Shown: positions 28,093-36,967, counted from the stretch's first letter. The stretch: 64,000 nt of DNA from Aliiglaciecola sp. LCG003 (GCF_030316135.1 NZ_CP128185.1:310001-374000), one strand, 5' to 3'. Program-made: numbers and translations. Notes: generated by a model not told the origin, from the letters alone.

Positions 28093-29513
28093 AAACATGA
28101 TTGATAAAGTTGTTGATATTCTATGGCAGCCTGCTGCCAAGTAAAGCGAGTCTGCATGGCTCGGTGCTTCATGGCCGCGAAGTCTTGTGGGTATTCATAG
28201 TAATGTAGTAAGGCCCGCAAAATACAACTTAGTAATGCACTGCTGTCGGCTTGTTCAAAGACAAATCCAGTTGCCTGATCGGGGTGATTATGCAGGTCTA
28301 TTACGGTGTCTTTCAAGCCTCCAACGGCGCGCACTATAGGTAAGGTGCCATAAGCTAAACTATACATTTGGTTTAACCCACAGGGCTCAAAAAGTGAAGG
28401 CATCAGAAAGAAATCGCTACCAGCCTCTAACAAGTGGGCGAGCTGATCACTAAAGGTTTCTATAAACACAAACTTGCCAGGGTGTATCGCAGCATGGCGA
28501 TGTAACACTTCACAAATCGAAGGGTCACCCGTACCAATAATCAACAATTGCACATTGTGCTGCATTAAATCTTCAATAATCGGCAAAATATAGCCAAAGC
28601 CTTTTTGTTCAGTCAATCGACAGACCATGCCGATAAGTGGCACCTGACTATTTTGTTCGAATCCGGCACGCTCTTGCAGAGCGTTTTTACATATCGTCTT
28701 ACCTTGGGGATTTTCTACGTCAAAATTTTGCGGAATTAGGGCATCTGTTGCCGGATCCCATTGAGAATAATCACAGCCATTTAAAATTCCAGAAACGTCT
28801 TGTTTACGGGCTTGGAATTCGTTGTACAACATGTGGCTGCCAAGAGTAGTAAGCAACTCGTTGGCATAATTTGGGCTGACGGTATTAATTTTATTAGCGT
28901 AGCGTAGCCCGATCCTTAAAAAGTTAACCGCATCGCCATCAAGTTGACTATGTAAAGCAGTATGAGGCTTTAAGTATGGAATTTCATCCAGTCGGTGCGT
29001 GCCTTGAAACGCGCCATTGTGAATAGTCAACACGCTCTTACTGCGATTAAAGAAGCCACTCTTATCAGTGCGCATGAAATAAGGTGTTAACGCCGTGTGC
29101 CAGTCATTGCAATGGACGATATCTGGTTGGAAATTCAAGGCTTTGCTGGCAGTTAATGCCGCATCAGCAAAAAATGCAAATCGCTCTGCATTATCAGGGT
29201 AGGCATGGTAGCCATCTGTGTAGAAACCACTGCGCTGAAAATATTCACCATGGTCTATGGCGAAAACCGCTACATCTTCAATCTGCAACTGACGAATATT
29301 GAAGTGGTATGGCTTATCAAAAGCATATAAAAGCTGTTCTGGCGCAGCAGTAGGAGCATCAAACTTGTCTGCTAAAGCTTTGTAGTATGGCATTACGATA
29401 ATGACTTCATGACCGAGTTTTTTTAATTCCATTGGTAAGGCTTTCGCCACATCTGCTAAGCCTCCCGTTTTCGCCAAGCCTTCAACTTCAGAAACGACAA
29501 ATAAGATTTTCAA
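28089..29513 (-). CDS. glgA: Glycogen synthase (ADP-glucose type, GT5)
   Basis: A 474-residue bacterial starch/glycogen synthase. The N-terminal substrate loop KTGGLADVAKALP, the region HCNDWHTALTPYFM and the C-terminal EPCGLNQMYSLAYGTLPIVRAVGGLKDTV motif (catalytic Glu) are all present. It transfers glucose from ADP-glucose to alpha-1,4-glucan. It stands apart from other glg genes here; the only partner is the small exported protein overlapping its stop. The 156-base gap to rsmC holds no gene. Confidence 0.95.
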   Translation of the reverse strand: MKILFVVSEVEGLAKTGGLADVAKALPMELKKLGHEVIIVMPYYKALADKFDAPTAAPEQLLYAFDKPYHFNIRQLQIEDVAVFAIDHGEYFQRSGFYTDGYHAYPDNAERFAFFADAALTASKALNFQPDIVHCNDWHTALTPYFMRTDKSGFFNRSKSVLTIHNGAFQGTHRLDEIPYLKPHTALHSQLDGDAVNFLRIGLRYANKINTVSPNYANELLTTLGSHMLYNEFQARKQDVSGILNGCDYSQWDPATDALIPQNFDVENPQGKTICKNALQERAGFEQNSQVPLIGMVCRLTEQKGFGYILPIIEDLMQHNVQLLIIGTGDPSICEVLHRHAAIHPGKFVFIETFSDQLAHLLEAGSDFFLMPSLFEPCGLNQMYSLAYGTLPIVRAVGGLKDTVIDLHNHPDQATGFVFEQADSSALLSCILRALLHYYEYPQDFAAMKHRAMQTRFTWQQAAIEYQQLYQSCL

Positions 29514-29669
29514 ATCTAATCACTCCAACTTTATTAGTTTAATGTGCCTAGGCAAATTTACGCTCAAATAGCAGGCTACACTTTCTCGCCTATTACTAAC
29601 ATATCTGAAGATGCAGCAATATTAATTGTTTAACACACTTTCGTTTATCTTGAGGTACTACCTGATCGG

Positions 29670-30683
29670 CTAGCCGTTCCGGTACACACTAAACTTGGTA
29701 GTTTGTGCAATGGTAATGACCTTGCCCAAAGCTTGTTTGATTAAGTCTGGATAAGGTAAAAATCGATTAGCAACTAAGGTTAACTTTGCTTTGGGCTTTA
29801 ACACTTTCTTAATACTCGCTAAAAAGGCTTCAGTAATACTGTAGTCAGTCTTAACGCCACTATGAAAGGGGGGATTAGTAAATACATGGTCAAAAGTCTG
29901 CTGAATGTGTTGTAAACCATCCGACGGAGTAACCGTAGCGGTTAAGTTATTTCGTTGCAAACTAAGTTCAGTGCAATGCAAAGCGATAGCACTGACATCA
30001 CTTAAGGTCATATTTACCGTTGGATTAAGCTTGCTAATAAAGCAACCAATCACACCATTGCCACAGGCAAAATCCAAAATATTACCTTCTACCTTAGAGG
30101 GAAGATTCTCTATTAATAAACGACTTCCGGCATCAAGGGCGCCTGAGTTGAACACCCCCGGAATAGCCGCCATCGAGCAGCTCACATCGTTGACATTGAC
30201 GTCGTGGTATTGAATCCAATCTGCCAATTCAAATTTACCCTGTTCTTTTAGCTGAGCACAGTACAGGGCACAATGGCGAGCGGAATCAATTTTGTTCACT
30301 TGAATTGCGATTTTAGCACAGAGTTTTTCAGCAGTTTTGATACCTGATTTGTTCTCACCCACCACAAAAATATTACCACTTGGCTTGACACAGGCGGCGA
30401 CATTAGCAATTAGCATCGAGGCTTGTTCTTTCGACTTTGGCATGTAGATTATTGCACCGTCGAAGGTGTCGTCAGTGGAGTAGCTAACTGAAAATAGATG
30501 TTTTTTTGGACTTAGCTGGCTAATACATTGCTGATAGACATCATAGTATTGATGAAAACCATATAAGTTTGCGTTGTCCAACTGTTCAAAGATAGCGGCT
30601 TCTGGAGGATTAACCAACAGCCATTTTCCATCCTCGAATTGCTCTTTATTGCGAATAACGACCTGACTTGTAGCTGATAACAT
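29670..30683 (-). CDS. rsmC: RsmC, 16S rRNA (guanine1207-N2)-methyltransferase
   Basis: A 337-residue tandem-domain methyltransferase, the length of E. coli RsmC. The C-terminal catalytic half shows the SAM motif GNILDFACGNGVIGCFI and the NPPF motif in HVFTNPPFHSGVKTDY that is diagnostic for N2-guanine methylation; the N-terminal half is the degenerate duplicate. Start ATG shares its first base with the trmB stop (TAATG), so the two tRNA/rRNA methyltransferases are translationally coupled. Confidence 0.93.
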   Translation of the reverse strand: MLSATSQVVIRNKEQFEDGKWLLVNPPEAAIFEQLDNANLYGFHQYYDVYQQCISQLSPKKHLFSVSYSTDDTFDGAIIYMPKSKEQASMLIANVAACVKPSGNIFVVGENKSGIKTAEKLCAKIAIQVNKIDSARHCALYCAQLKEQGKFELADWIQYHDVNVNDVSCSMAAIPGVFNSGALDAGSRLLIENLPSKVEGNILDFACGNGVIGCFISKLNPTVNMTLSDVSAIALHCTELSLQRNNLTATVTPSDGLQHIQQTFDHVFTNPPFHSGVKTDYSITEAFLASIKKVLKPKAKLTLVANRFLPYPDLIKQALGKVITIAQTTKFSVYRNG

Positions 30684-31402
30684 TAATTAACTCGCTCAAA
30701 CATTAAATCCCAAACCCCATGGCCTAAACGATGACCACGTTGTTCGAACTTGGTTAACGGTCGGTTGTCGGGGCGAGGAACGTAATCATTGGTTGCTGAT
30801 TGATTGATAAACCCATCCGCCTGATTCATTACTTCAAGCATATGCTCGGCGTAATTTTCCCAGTCGGTTGCCATATGAAATACCCCGCCGATGGTTAATT
30901 TTGAACGCAGTTTCTGGACAAATTCCGGCTGCACAATACGTCTTTTATGGTGGCGCTTTTTGTGCCAAGGGTCTGGGAAAAATAACTGTAATCTGTCAAT
31001 GCTTTGGTCGTCCAAACAATCTGCAAATACTTCAATTGCATCATGTTCATATATTCGCAAGTTGATAACACCTTTCTCAGCCGCTTCAGCAAGGCAGGTG
31101 CCGACGCCAGGGCGATGAACCTCAATGCCAATAAAGTTTTTGTCACTTTCATTAAGCGCCATTTCTACCAAGGACTTACCCATACCGAAACCGATTTCGA
31201 TAACCACAGGGGCTTGGCGGCCGAATACCTCAGCGATATCCAACTTACCCTGTCGATGCTCCAAGCCCATTGTCGGCCAAAACTCTTCAATAGCCTTGGC
31301 TTGGCCTTTGGTTAGACGACCTTCACGCTTAACAAAGCTGCGAATTTTTTGTACATAGACTCCAGCGGCTTCTGCTTCTTGCTGGGTTTTAAACTGACTC
31401 AT
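30683..31402 (-). CDS. trmB: TrmB, tRNA (guanine46-N7)-methyltransferase
   Basis: A 239-residue SAM enzyme very close to E. coli TrmB. Key blocks: [17 protein letters not shown]-like N-terminus, [17 protein letters not shown] (SAM loop), [19 protein letters not shown] (catalytic), [21 protein letters not shown] and [23 protein letters not shown] use ATG 31402 ([14 protein letters not shown]). An upstream in-frame ATG at 31471 would add 23 residues with no counterpart in the family. The gene methylates G46 in the variable loop. Confidence 0.95.
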   Translation of the reverse strand: MSQFKTQQEAEAAGVYVQKIRSFVKREGRLTKGQAKAIEEFWPTMGLEHRQGKLDIAEVFGRQAPVVIEIGFGMGKSLVEMALNESDKNFIGIEVHRPGVGTCLAEAAEKGVINLRIYEHDAIEVFADCLDDQSIDRLQLFFPDPWHKKRHHKRRIVQPEFVQKLRSKLTIGGVFHMATDWENYAEHMLEVMNQADGFINQSATNDYVPRPDNRPLTKFEQRGHRLGHGVWDLMFERVN

Positions 31403-31810
31403 AGTAAATATGTCTCTTGCTGATACGAGGTATAAGTACGCCATAGGTTGCGTAATTTCTAGGCTGGGCATTATGCCCCTGTGTCAATTTATTGCAATGC
31501 TAAGGGGCGTTAAATCACTAATCTGTGCCTAGTTTAGTGCACAACCGAGTAGGGATAAAGAAAAGATAAGTTGGCGCTAACGTGTAGCAAGTAATTGCTT
31601 CCTCTATATAACGGATATCACTATTTGTTTATGCAGTACTTGTAAGGATTAAAAATGATGGGGGCCAATAGATTACAGATTTAAGGTTATTTGAATTCTA
31701 GGGTTTGGGGTCGGTTTCGAGCGAAAAGCACTGGTTCGTTGGTAACTGCCTACAGACTTAATGGCCGGCCACATTTTAGGTTAATTGAATCAGTTTATTT
31801 TACTCTGACC
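31403..31810. other. Gene-free stretch upstream of trmB, up to the IS element
   Basis: About 400 bases with no supportable gene; it presumably holds the trmB promoter. The right part (about 31690-31810) keeps an open frame of ~40 codons that runs into the IS and has no recognisable product. It ends in TTTATTTTACTCTGACC, whose last nine bases are the IS target site. Confidence 0.5.
31802..31810. repeat. 9-bp target-site duplication, left copy
   Basis: ACTCTGACC directly abuts the left inverted repeat of the IS. The identical right copy is at 33130-33138. Nine bases is the duplication size of the IS10 group. Confidence 0.95.
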
Positions 31811-33129
31811 CTGAGGGATCCCCACGAATATTCAATCATTAAAATTGTCTGCTATCATAGTTCTGATATTTAATACAGCAGTTTCAAATTGCTCGCTGAG
31901 CAATTTGAAATGCTTATCTACGAAGCCTCTCAATCCTAAATAGTGAAACGATAATACTCGTCTAACCTTAACTGTGTTCGCTTGATAGCGACGGTGTAAA
32001 CCAGCCGTGAACATTGCTAGACCTATAATGTTGGCCAGAATACTGGCAAGTGTAGCGATAAGGATGAGTACTGCAATGCGGTGTATATATCGGCTTTTAT
32101 GGTGTTCAAAACCCAATCCAAATAAACTGCTTTTGATATCTCTAAACTCTTCTTCAATTTGCATACGCAGTCGATAAATAGCGACTATTTTTTTACCTAA
32201 ACTTTTGGTGCGAGGAAGTGATGTGGCAATTAACCAAGGGTCTGTAGCACCTCTTGCATGGACCTTGGAACACTTAGATTGGCGGGCAATGTTATGTTGC
32301 GTTAAGCTATGTCGGCCTTTGCTTTTTCCTTTAAATAACACCAAGGTACATGCTAAAGGTTGGCTGCGGCAAATATGGCTAGTAAACCCTATAGGTTGAC
32401 TGGTAGCTCGCTTATATAACTCAGAGGTATGCTCCCAGTCTTCTTTTTGATTAACATACATCATAGGCTTGCGGACTCTTCCTGCAAAGTCCCACCCCAG
32501 AGCAATGACCTCTTTAAACCAAGGGGTTTTATAGCCAGCATCTGTCACAATTATCGGTTTAGCATCGTCATCGATAATCGTCTTTAATTTTGCTAAAAAC
32601 GCCTTGTGCGTGCACCGTTTTTCTTTCGTGCTCATATCATGAACTTCTTGATAAATAGCCACTCCTCGGCCATTAAAAGCTACCGAAGCCCTTAGCAAAA
32701 AACAGCCTTTATGCGTATCTAAGTCAGACCAGTCAATCAGAATAATAGGGCGTGATGAAGCATTCGTATATTGCGTATAGATGGCTTGATAGATAGGTAA
32801 TTGTTCATTAATAATGTGTTTATTAGACAACAAGCGGTCCGCTTGTTTAATGCGATGTTTTTCATATGCTGAAGATGAAATACCGCGTCCCATGCTGGTA
32901 ACACTGGCTTTAGCTCCATTTAGCAAACTGCTCACACAACTCGTGAATGACGCTCGTCTAACTTTATGCATTTTGGGCGTGACAGCTCTAAGGAACTTCT
33001 TCAAAATAACAACTTCATTCATGGTATTAGTCTTTAGTGATGTTTGGCGATTGATCTGATCACCAAGTACCGTGAATGTTCCAAATTATTTTAAATTACT
33101 TCTCTGTTTATTTCGTGGGGATACCTCAG
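31811..33129 (-). mobile_element. IS10-like insertion sequence (IS4 family), intact
   Basis: A 1319-bp element bounded by imperfect terminal inverted repeats, left CTGAGGGATCCCCACGAA and right (inverted) CTGAGGTATCCCCACGAA, 17 of 18 identical. It is flanked by an exact 9-bp duplication ACTCTGACC (31802-31810 and 33130-33138). One full-length transposase gene occupies almost all of it: its start is ~107 bases from the right end and its stop 21 bases from the left, the same layout as IS10. GATC sites lie inside the left inverted repeat (31817-31820) and in the transposase promoter region (33053-33056, 33058-33061), as in Dam-regulated IS10. Intact ORF and perfect duplication indicate a recent insertion. 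Confidence 0.96.
31832..33022 (-). CDS. IS4-family (IS10 group) transposase
   Basis: A 396-residue DDE transposase resembling Tn10/IS10 transposase (402 residues). Catalytic blocks are visible: IILIDWSDL (first Asp), PIIVTDAGYKTPWFKE (second Asp) and the YREK-type signature YRLRMQIEEEFRDIKSS (Glu). The N-terminus (HKVRRASFTSCVSSLLNGAKASVT) and C-terminus (QANTVKVRRVLSFHYLG) also follow the IS10 pattern. It is uninterrupted and likely active. It catalyses cut-and-paste transposition with 9-bp target duplication (family knowledge, confirmed here by the flanks). Confidence 0.96.
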   Translation of the reverse strand: MNEVVILKKFLRAVTPKMHKVRRASFTSCVSSLLNGAKASVTSMGRGISSSAYEKHRIKQADRLLSNKHIINEQLPIYQAIYTQYTNASSRPIILIDWSDLDTHKGCFLLRASVAFNGRGVAIYQEVHDMSTKEKRCTHKAFLAKLKTIIDDDAKPIIVTDAGYKTPWFKEVIALGWDFAGRVRKPMMYVNQKEDWEHTSELYKRATSQPIGFTSHICRSQPLACTLVLFKGKSKGRHSLTQHNIARQSKCSKVHARGATDPWLIATSLPRTKSLGKKIVAIYRLRMQIEEEFRDIKSSLFGLGFEHHKSRYIHRIAVLILIATLASILANIIGLAMFTAGLHRRYQANTVKVRRVLSFHYLGLRGFVDKHFKLLSEQFETAVLNIRTMIADNFND

Positions 33130-33138
33130 ACTCTGACC
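33130..33138. repeat. 9-bp target-site duplication, right copy
   Basis: ACTCTGACC directly abuts the right inverted repeat, identical to 31802-31810. It lies five bases from the stop codon of the PEP-CTERM gene, so the insertion removed or separated that gene's natural 3' flank, including any terminator. Confidence 0.95.
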
Positions 33139-33142
33139 CTCT

Positions 33143-33676
33143 TTATTTTATACGAGGCACTGAGGTACGCTTCCGGCTTGCAATAAGTCCCAGCAAGCCC
33201 AAACTCAATAGCGCGAACGTACCTGGCGCGGGAATGCGATTTATGACCAGTTCTCCTCCGTAGTCATAAACTTCTGGACCTGTGTAGGTTAAACATGGCT
33301 GGTCGTTATAGCAAATATCGCTACTATTTATGAAGTAACGGGATTCGGCACCCATATCAAATGAGATAAATTCTCCCTTCAGGGTATCGAAGAGGACAGA
33401 TAGCGTGCGTAATTGACTTATACCATTGATGACGTTGGTGTCCCTAGCTATGAATTCGTTGTCAGGGCTGAATAAAGTCATTTGTAGGAAATGAATGCCA
33501 TTGGTGTAGGGAAATCTATCTGTCGAAGCTATAGCATAGGTGTCGTCAACCACAATAACGCCTGAAACCATGTAACCGAGCTGCATTCCTGTCCAGTCAA
33601 ACCGATACGGTATCAAACTGGCCGAAGCAGGATTTGCTACCCCAAGTAAAACCATCAAGCATATTATTTTTCTCAT
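33143..33676 (-). CDS. PEP-CTERM sorting-domain protein
   Basis: A 177-residue exported protein. It has a signal peptide (MRKIICLMVLLGVANPASA), a beta-rich body (YRFDWTGMQLGYMVSGVIVVDD), and a C-terminal PEP-CTERM tail: IPAPGTFALLSLGLLGLIASRKR (motif, hydrophobic helix, basic cluster). The motif is PAP rather than PEP, a known variant. Family knowledge: such proteins are processed by an exosortase and are often linked to exopolysaccharide production; no exosortase gene is in this window. The reading frame is complete and ends 14 bases before the IS. AGAGG lies nine bases before the start, and an FNR-type promoter lies upstream. Confidence 0.85.
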   Translation of the reverse strand: MRKIICLMVLLGVANPASASLIPYRFDWTGMQLGYMVSGVIVVDDTYAIASTDRFPYTNGIHFLQMTLFSPDNEFIARDTNVINGISQLRTLSVLFDTLKGEFISFDMGAESRYFINSSDICYNDQPCLTYTGPEVYDYGGELVINRIPAPGTFALLSLGLLGLIASRKRTSVPRIK

Positions 33677-33741
33677 ACCACTTAGCCTCTGTTGTCCCTT
33701 TCACTTTTAAATGAAATATACAGCCAGCAGAATGCTAATTG

Positions 33742-33755
33742 TTGATATAGATCAA
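33742..33755 (-). promoter_or_regulatory. FNR-type binding site upstream of the PEP-CTERM gene
   Basis: TTGATATAGATCAA is a perfect match to the FNR consensus TTGAT-N4-ATCAA. Reading the minus strand, a TATATT -10 hexamer lies at 33720-33715, leaving 21 bases between box and -10. This is within a base of a class II FNR-activated promoter centred at -41.5. The predicted transcript would start near 33708 and leave a ~32-base leader. The remaining upstream gap to 33996 is AT-rich with no gene. Confidence 0.7.
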
Positions 33756-33996
33756 ATTAACACTGCATGAATGCTTAAAGAAATTACGAATGTCCGCTTC
33801 GCTCGATTCACATAAAATAGAAATTCAGCAAAACATTACTGAACAGAAATAAAGACAAGAAATATTTGAAAAAATTAAAAAACGAGATTGTCATAATATG
33901 AAATAAAATCAATATTATAGCTCTGTTTAACATGGCAAAATCTATTTAATATATGGACCCAAGTTTACTAGTGCTGGTATGAAACTTTAGCAAAAT

Positions 33997-34722
33997 CTAG
34001 AGTATCGGTGTCCCATGACAAATTATTCTTTCCAATGTGAGTGCAACTTTTTTAGGTTCAGACAGCAGCATCATGTGTGCGGTGTCGGACAAACAGGTGC
34101 AGCTGGCGTGCTTGATTGGTTGAGCCAGCTTTTCGATGGCTAGCGGGTCGGCAATTTTATCCTGCTCTGCACATATAAAGTGCACAGGGACGGCAATTTT
34201 TTGTAGCGCTTGGCTCAGATCTTTGCGCGGTGTGGTTGATTGTATATGCGCTTTGAGGACAGAGTTACCCAGATCCGCTTCCATGTCTAAAATGGGTTGC
34301 AGCAGTGCATTATTATTTAATTCATCTGCGGTTAAATACTGTCTTAATCGAGCAGTGTTCATGCCCACTGGTTTTTTACCCTCGATTGATTTAACCAACA
34401 ACTGTCGCTGCTGCACTTCTTGCTGGCTTAACCCTGCTGGGTCATAGCCAATCAGAGTAAGTGATGCCACCCTGTCTATATTGTCCAGCGCAGCCAATGC
34501 AGCAACATAGCCACCCATAGAAAATCCAATCAAATGCACTTTTTCCTCAAACATATCGATGCGGTCTTGGGTCAGCGCCATCATATGCTCCATTGATTCT
34601 GCCCACTGCAAAGGCACATAACTGCGCTGCGATAGCGTGAGCTGTCGCCAAACTGGCATCCAGATTCGTTCATCGCATAAAGTGCCGGGTAAGAAAATTG
34701 TTGGCGCAGTTATTTCAGTCAT
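33997..34722 (-). CDS. Alpha/beta-hydrolase
   Basis: A 241-residue alpha/beta-hydrolase. The oxyanion-region motif FLPGTLCDERIW is near the N-terminus. The nucleophile elbow GFSMGGYVAA (Ser) follows near residue 67. The acid is likely Asp in ICAEQDKIADP, and the catalytic His lies in LSDTAHMMLLSEP. No cofactor or TM segment is seen, so it is cytoplasmic. Resemblance to MhpC/BioH-like esterases is general and the substrate cannot be assigned. It is divergent from mutY with an 80-base gap. Confidence 0.8.
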   Translation of the reverse strand: MTEITAPTIFLPGTLCDERIWMPVWRQLTLSQRSYVPLQWAESMEHMMALTQDRIDMFEEKVHLIGFSMGGYVAALAALDNIDRVASLTLIGYDPAGLSQQEVQQRQLLVKSIEGKKPVGMNTARLRQYLTADELNNNALLQPILDMEADLGNSVLKAHIQSTTPRKDLSQALQKIAVPVHFICAEQDKIADPLAIEKLAQPIKHASCTCLSDTAHMMLLSEPKKVALTLERIICHGTPIL

Positions 34723-34803
34723 TATTTTGGTCTATCCACTGATATTTTCTGTATGATCTCATCAAAAAGCCATGTTTAACATGAAAATTACTAAAAAGGT
34801 CAC

Positions 34804-35865
34804 ATGCAACAACTTTCAAGTGATAACTCTTTTAGCCGACAGGTGCTCAATTGGTTCCATCTTTACGGTCGAAAAGACCTACCCTGGCAGCAAAATAAAA
34901 GTCCATACAATGTATGGATATCTGAAATCATGCTTCAACAAACACAAGTTAAAACCGTGATCCCTTTTTATCAGCGATTCATGCTCCGCTTCCCCAGTGT
35001 ATTGGATTTAGCCGATGCAAATATTGATGAAGTCCTACATCTATGGACGGGATTAGGTTATTACGCTCGGGCGCGTAATCTGCATAAGGCGGCTGTTGCT
35101 ATTCGTGATCACCATGGCGGAGAATTTCCCCAATCCTTAGAGGAAGTCATCGCGTTGCCCGGAATAGGGCGCTCAACCGCTGGTGCGATTTTGTCTATCG
35201 CTTGTGGTCAATCGGTCAGTATTCTCGATGGTAATGTAAAGCGCGTGTTAGCCCGCTATTTTGCCATTCATGGATGGCCGGGCAGTAAACCGATTGAACA
35301 ACAGCTGTGGCAGTTTGCGGATGACCTAACGCCTGACAAAGACGCAGGATTATATACTCAGGCGATGATGGACTTGGGCGCAACCTTATGCACCCGTTCT
35401 AAACCAAATTGTGATGCATGTCCGGTGCAGCAATCTTGTTTGGCTTTCGCCCAAGGGTCTCAAGTCGAATTGCCCACCAAAAAGCCTACTAAAAACATTC
35501 CGACTAAGTCTACTGTGATGCTATTACCCATGTGGCAAGATCAGGTATTAATTTATAAACGTCCGCCAAGCGGGATTTGGGGAGGACTGTATGGTTTTTA
35601 TGAAACCGACAATCTTGAGCAAGTTGAAAAAATGGCAGTCTTATTAGGTTTAGAAGAGGTACAAATTCAGCAATTAACCGGTTTTCGTCATACCTTCAGT
35701 CATTTTCATTTGGATATACAACCGGTAGTGATGCACTTGCAAAATCCGCCTAAAGGACAGATAGGGGAATCGCAAACACTCTGGTATGACTTGAAGTCAC
35801 CGGCTAATGTCGGATTGGCAGCGCCAACGGCGAAACTTTTTAGTACACTAAGTAAAACCTTATAA
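34804..35865 (+). CDS. mutY: MutY, adenine DNA glycosylase
   Basis: A 353-residue enzyme of normal length. Catalytic Glu lies in [18 protein letters not shown] and the helix-hairpin-helix in [14 protein letters not shown] with Asp in [10 protein letters not shown]. The [4Fe-4S] ligands follow the pattern C-x6-C-x2-C-x5-C ([19 protein letters not shown]). The C-terminal Nudix-like 8-oxoG recognition domain contains [13 protein letters not shown] and [12 protein letters not shown]. It removes adenine mispaired with 8-oxoguanine. It is followed after 21 bases by yggX, the conserved partner for oxidative damage protection. Confidence 0.97.
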   Translation: MQQLSSDNSFSRQVLNWFHLYGRKDLPWQQNKSPYNVWISEIMLQQTQVKTVIPFYQRFMLRFPSVLDLADANIDEVLHLWTGLGYYARARNLHKAAVAIRDHHGGEFPQSLEEVIALPGIGRSTAGAILSIACGQSVSILDGNVKRVLARYFAIHGWPGSKPIEQQLWQFADDLTPDKDAGLYTQAMMDLGATLCTRSKPNCDACPVQQSCLAFAQGSQVELPTKKPTKNIPTKSTVMLLPMWQDQVLIYKRPPSGIWGGLYGFYETDNLEQVEKMAVLLGLEEVQIQQLTGFRHTFSHFHLDIQPVVMHLQNPPKGQIGESQTLWYDLKSPANVGLAAPTAKLFSTLSKTL

Positions 35866-35886
35866 TTAGACAAGTTGGAAAAATAC

Positions 35887-36159
35887 ATGAGCAGAACTGT
35901 TTTTTGTCAGAAAATGCAAAAAGACGCCGACGGATTAGATTTTCAATTATACCCAGGCGAGCTGGGAAAACGTATCTTTGATAATATTGGCAAAGAAGCT
36001 TGGGCCGAATGGCAAAAGAAACAAACCATGTTAATCAATGAAAACAAACTGAACATGATGCAACCAGAAGCCCGAAAGTTTTTGGAAGAGCAAATGGTCG
36101 GATATTTGTTTCAAGGCAAGGAGCCCGATATCGAAGGCTACGTGCCGCCGAGTAAATAG
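35887..36159 (+). CDS. yggX: YggX, Fe(II)-trafficking / oxidative-damage protection protein
   Basis: A 90-residue protein nearly colinear with E. coli Ygg[49 protein letters not shown] and KLNMM. Cys7 is the conserved redox-sensitive cysteine. The ATG at 35887 is chosen; a TTG four codons upstream is in frame but not conserved. Family knowledge: it protects iron-sulphur clusters, including that of MutY, from superoxide, and the mutY-yggX operon is widespread. Confidence 0.96.
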   Translation: MSRTVFCQKMQKDADGLDFQLYPGELGKRIFDNIGKEAWAEWQKKQTMLINENKLNMMQPEARKFLEEQMVGYLFQGKEPDIEGYVPPSK

Positions 36160-36259
36160 GTTTTCCTCTGAAAATTGCCAGTAAATGCTCGAAGTTTAAC
36201 TTTTTTGCTGGCTTTTCGAACAAACAGACCGCAAACTATAAAAATATGCGAAAAATCGG

Positions 36260-36288
36260 TTGACTTGAAAGCCAAGAATCCGTTTAAT
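36260..36288 (+). promoter_or_regulatory. Sigma70-type promoter of tRNA-Phe
   Basis: TTGACT (36260-36265) and TTTAAT (36283-36288) are separated by exactly 17 bases. A C-rich stretch follows and transcription would start near 36296, giving a ~50-base leader before the tRNA. No other -35/-10 pair in the yggX-tRNA gap is as good. Confidence 0.75.
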
Positions 36289-36346
36289 ACGCACCCACAG
36301 CGCGCTGAAGCAATTTAAAACGCTGTTGAAAGACTTAACAGTCAGT

Positions 36347-36422
36347 GCCTCGATAGCTCAGTTGGTAGAGCAGCGGATTGAAAATCCGCGTGTCCCTGGT
36401 TCGATCCCGGGTCGAGGCACCA
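36347..36422 (+). tRNA. tRNA-Phe (GAA)
   Basis: A complete 76-nt tRNA. The acceptor stem GCCTCGA pairs with TCGAGGC and the CCA end is encoded. The D-arm AGCTCAGTTGGTAGAGC, the anticodon arm with GAA in GGATTGAAAATCC, and the T-arm GGTTCGATCCC are all regular. Its last 22 bases are repeated three more times downstream. Confidence 0.98.
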
Positions 36423-36806
36423 TTATTCCAAAGGCTCGCATTTTTGCGAGCCTTTCTCGTATGTGAGAAAGAAAAAAAGAGCCGAACCAAGGACACGCGC
36501 CGTGCCCTGCTGCTGCGCGGGCGTATCGATCCCGGGTCGAGGCACCATTATTCCAAAGGCTCGCATTTTTGCGAGCCTTTCTCGTATGTGAGAAAGAAAA
36601 AAAGAGCCGAACCAAGGACACGCGCCGTGCCCTGCTGCTGCGCGGGCGTATCGATCCCGGGTCGAGGCACCATTATTCCAAAGGCTCGCATTATTGCGAG
36701 CCTTTCTCGTATGTGAGAAAAAAAAAGAGCCGAACCAAGGACACGCGCCGTGCTCCCGCTGCTGCGCGGGCGTATCGATCTCGGGTCGAGGCACCATTAT
36801 TCTGCG
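36401..36806 (+). repeat. Tandem 124-125-bp repeats carrying the tRNA-Phe 3' end (rtT-like array)
   Basis: The last 22 bases of tRNA-Phe (TCGATCCCGGGTCGAGGCAC plus CA, 36401-36422) recur at 36526, 36651 and 36775, giving periods of 125, 125 and 124. Each period also holds a hairpin AAAGGCTCGCA-TTTT-TGCGAGCCTTT (first at 36430-36455), a second small hairpin (TTTCTC/GAGAAA), a purine-rich tract, and the block GCCGAACCAAGGACACGCGC. The third unit has small differences and the final tRNA-end copy has one substitution. Architecture parallels the E. coli tyrT repeats (rtT RNA), which also begin with a tRNA 3' segment. Open frames across the array are repeat artefacts. Confidence 0.9.
36430..36455 (+). 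terminator. Hairpin directly after tRNA-Phe, copied in each repeat
   Basis: An 11-base-pair perfect stem (AAAGGCTCGCA with its complement) and a TTTT loop lie eight bases after the tRNA CCA. No long T-tract follows, so it may act as a processing or 3'-end-protecting structure rather than a strong intrinsic terminator. Equivalent hairpins occur once per repeat unit. Confidence 0.55.
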
Positions 36807-36967
36807 TATCCTTGGGGTATAAAATTCCAAGTCGTGTTTATCATTGATATGTTATATCCTAACTCTAGGTTACGCGCTGTATATGAAATAGTCTTATGAT
36901 CTGAAAAGGTCTAAATGCCGTAGTGTTTTAAGCAGCAGTCCAAGTTGCAGTAGAAGTCGGAGAAGTC

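Noticed and set aside
31691-31873. 60-codon plus-strand frame crossing the left end of the IS
   Set aside because: It spans the insertion boundary, so it cannot be an ancestral gene in its present form, and it has no recognisable product.
36358-36847. Several overlapping open frames of 87-135 codons on both strands across the tRNA repeat array
   Set aside because: They are produced by the tandem repeat and overlap the tRNA. The repeat length is not a multiple of three, so no frame repeats consistently, and no start has a credible ribosome site.
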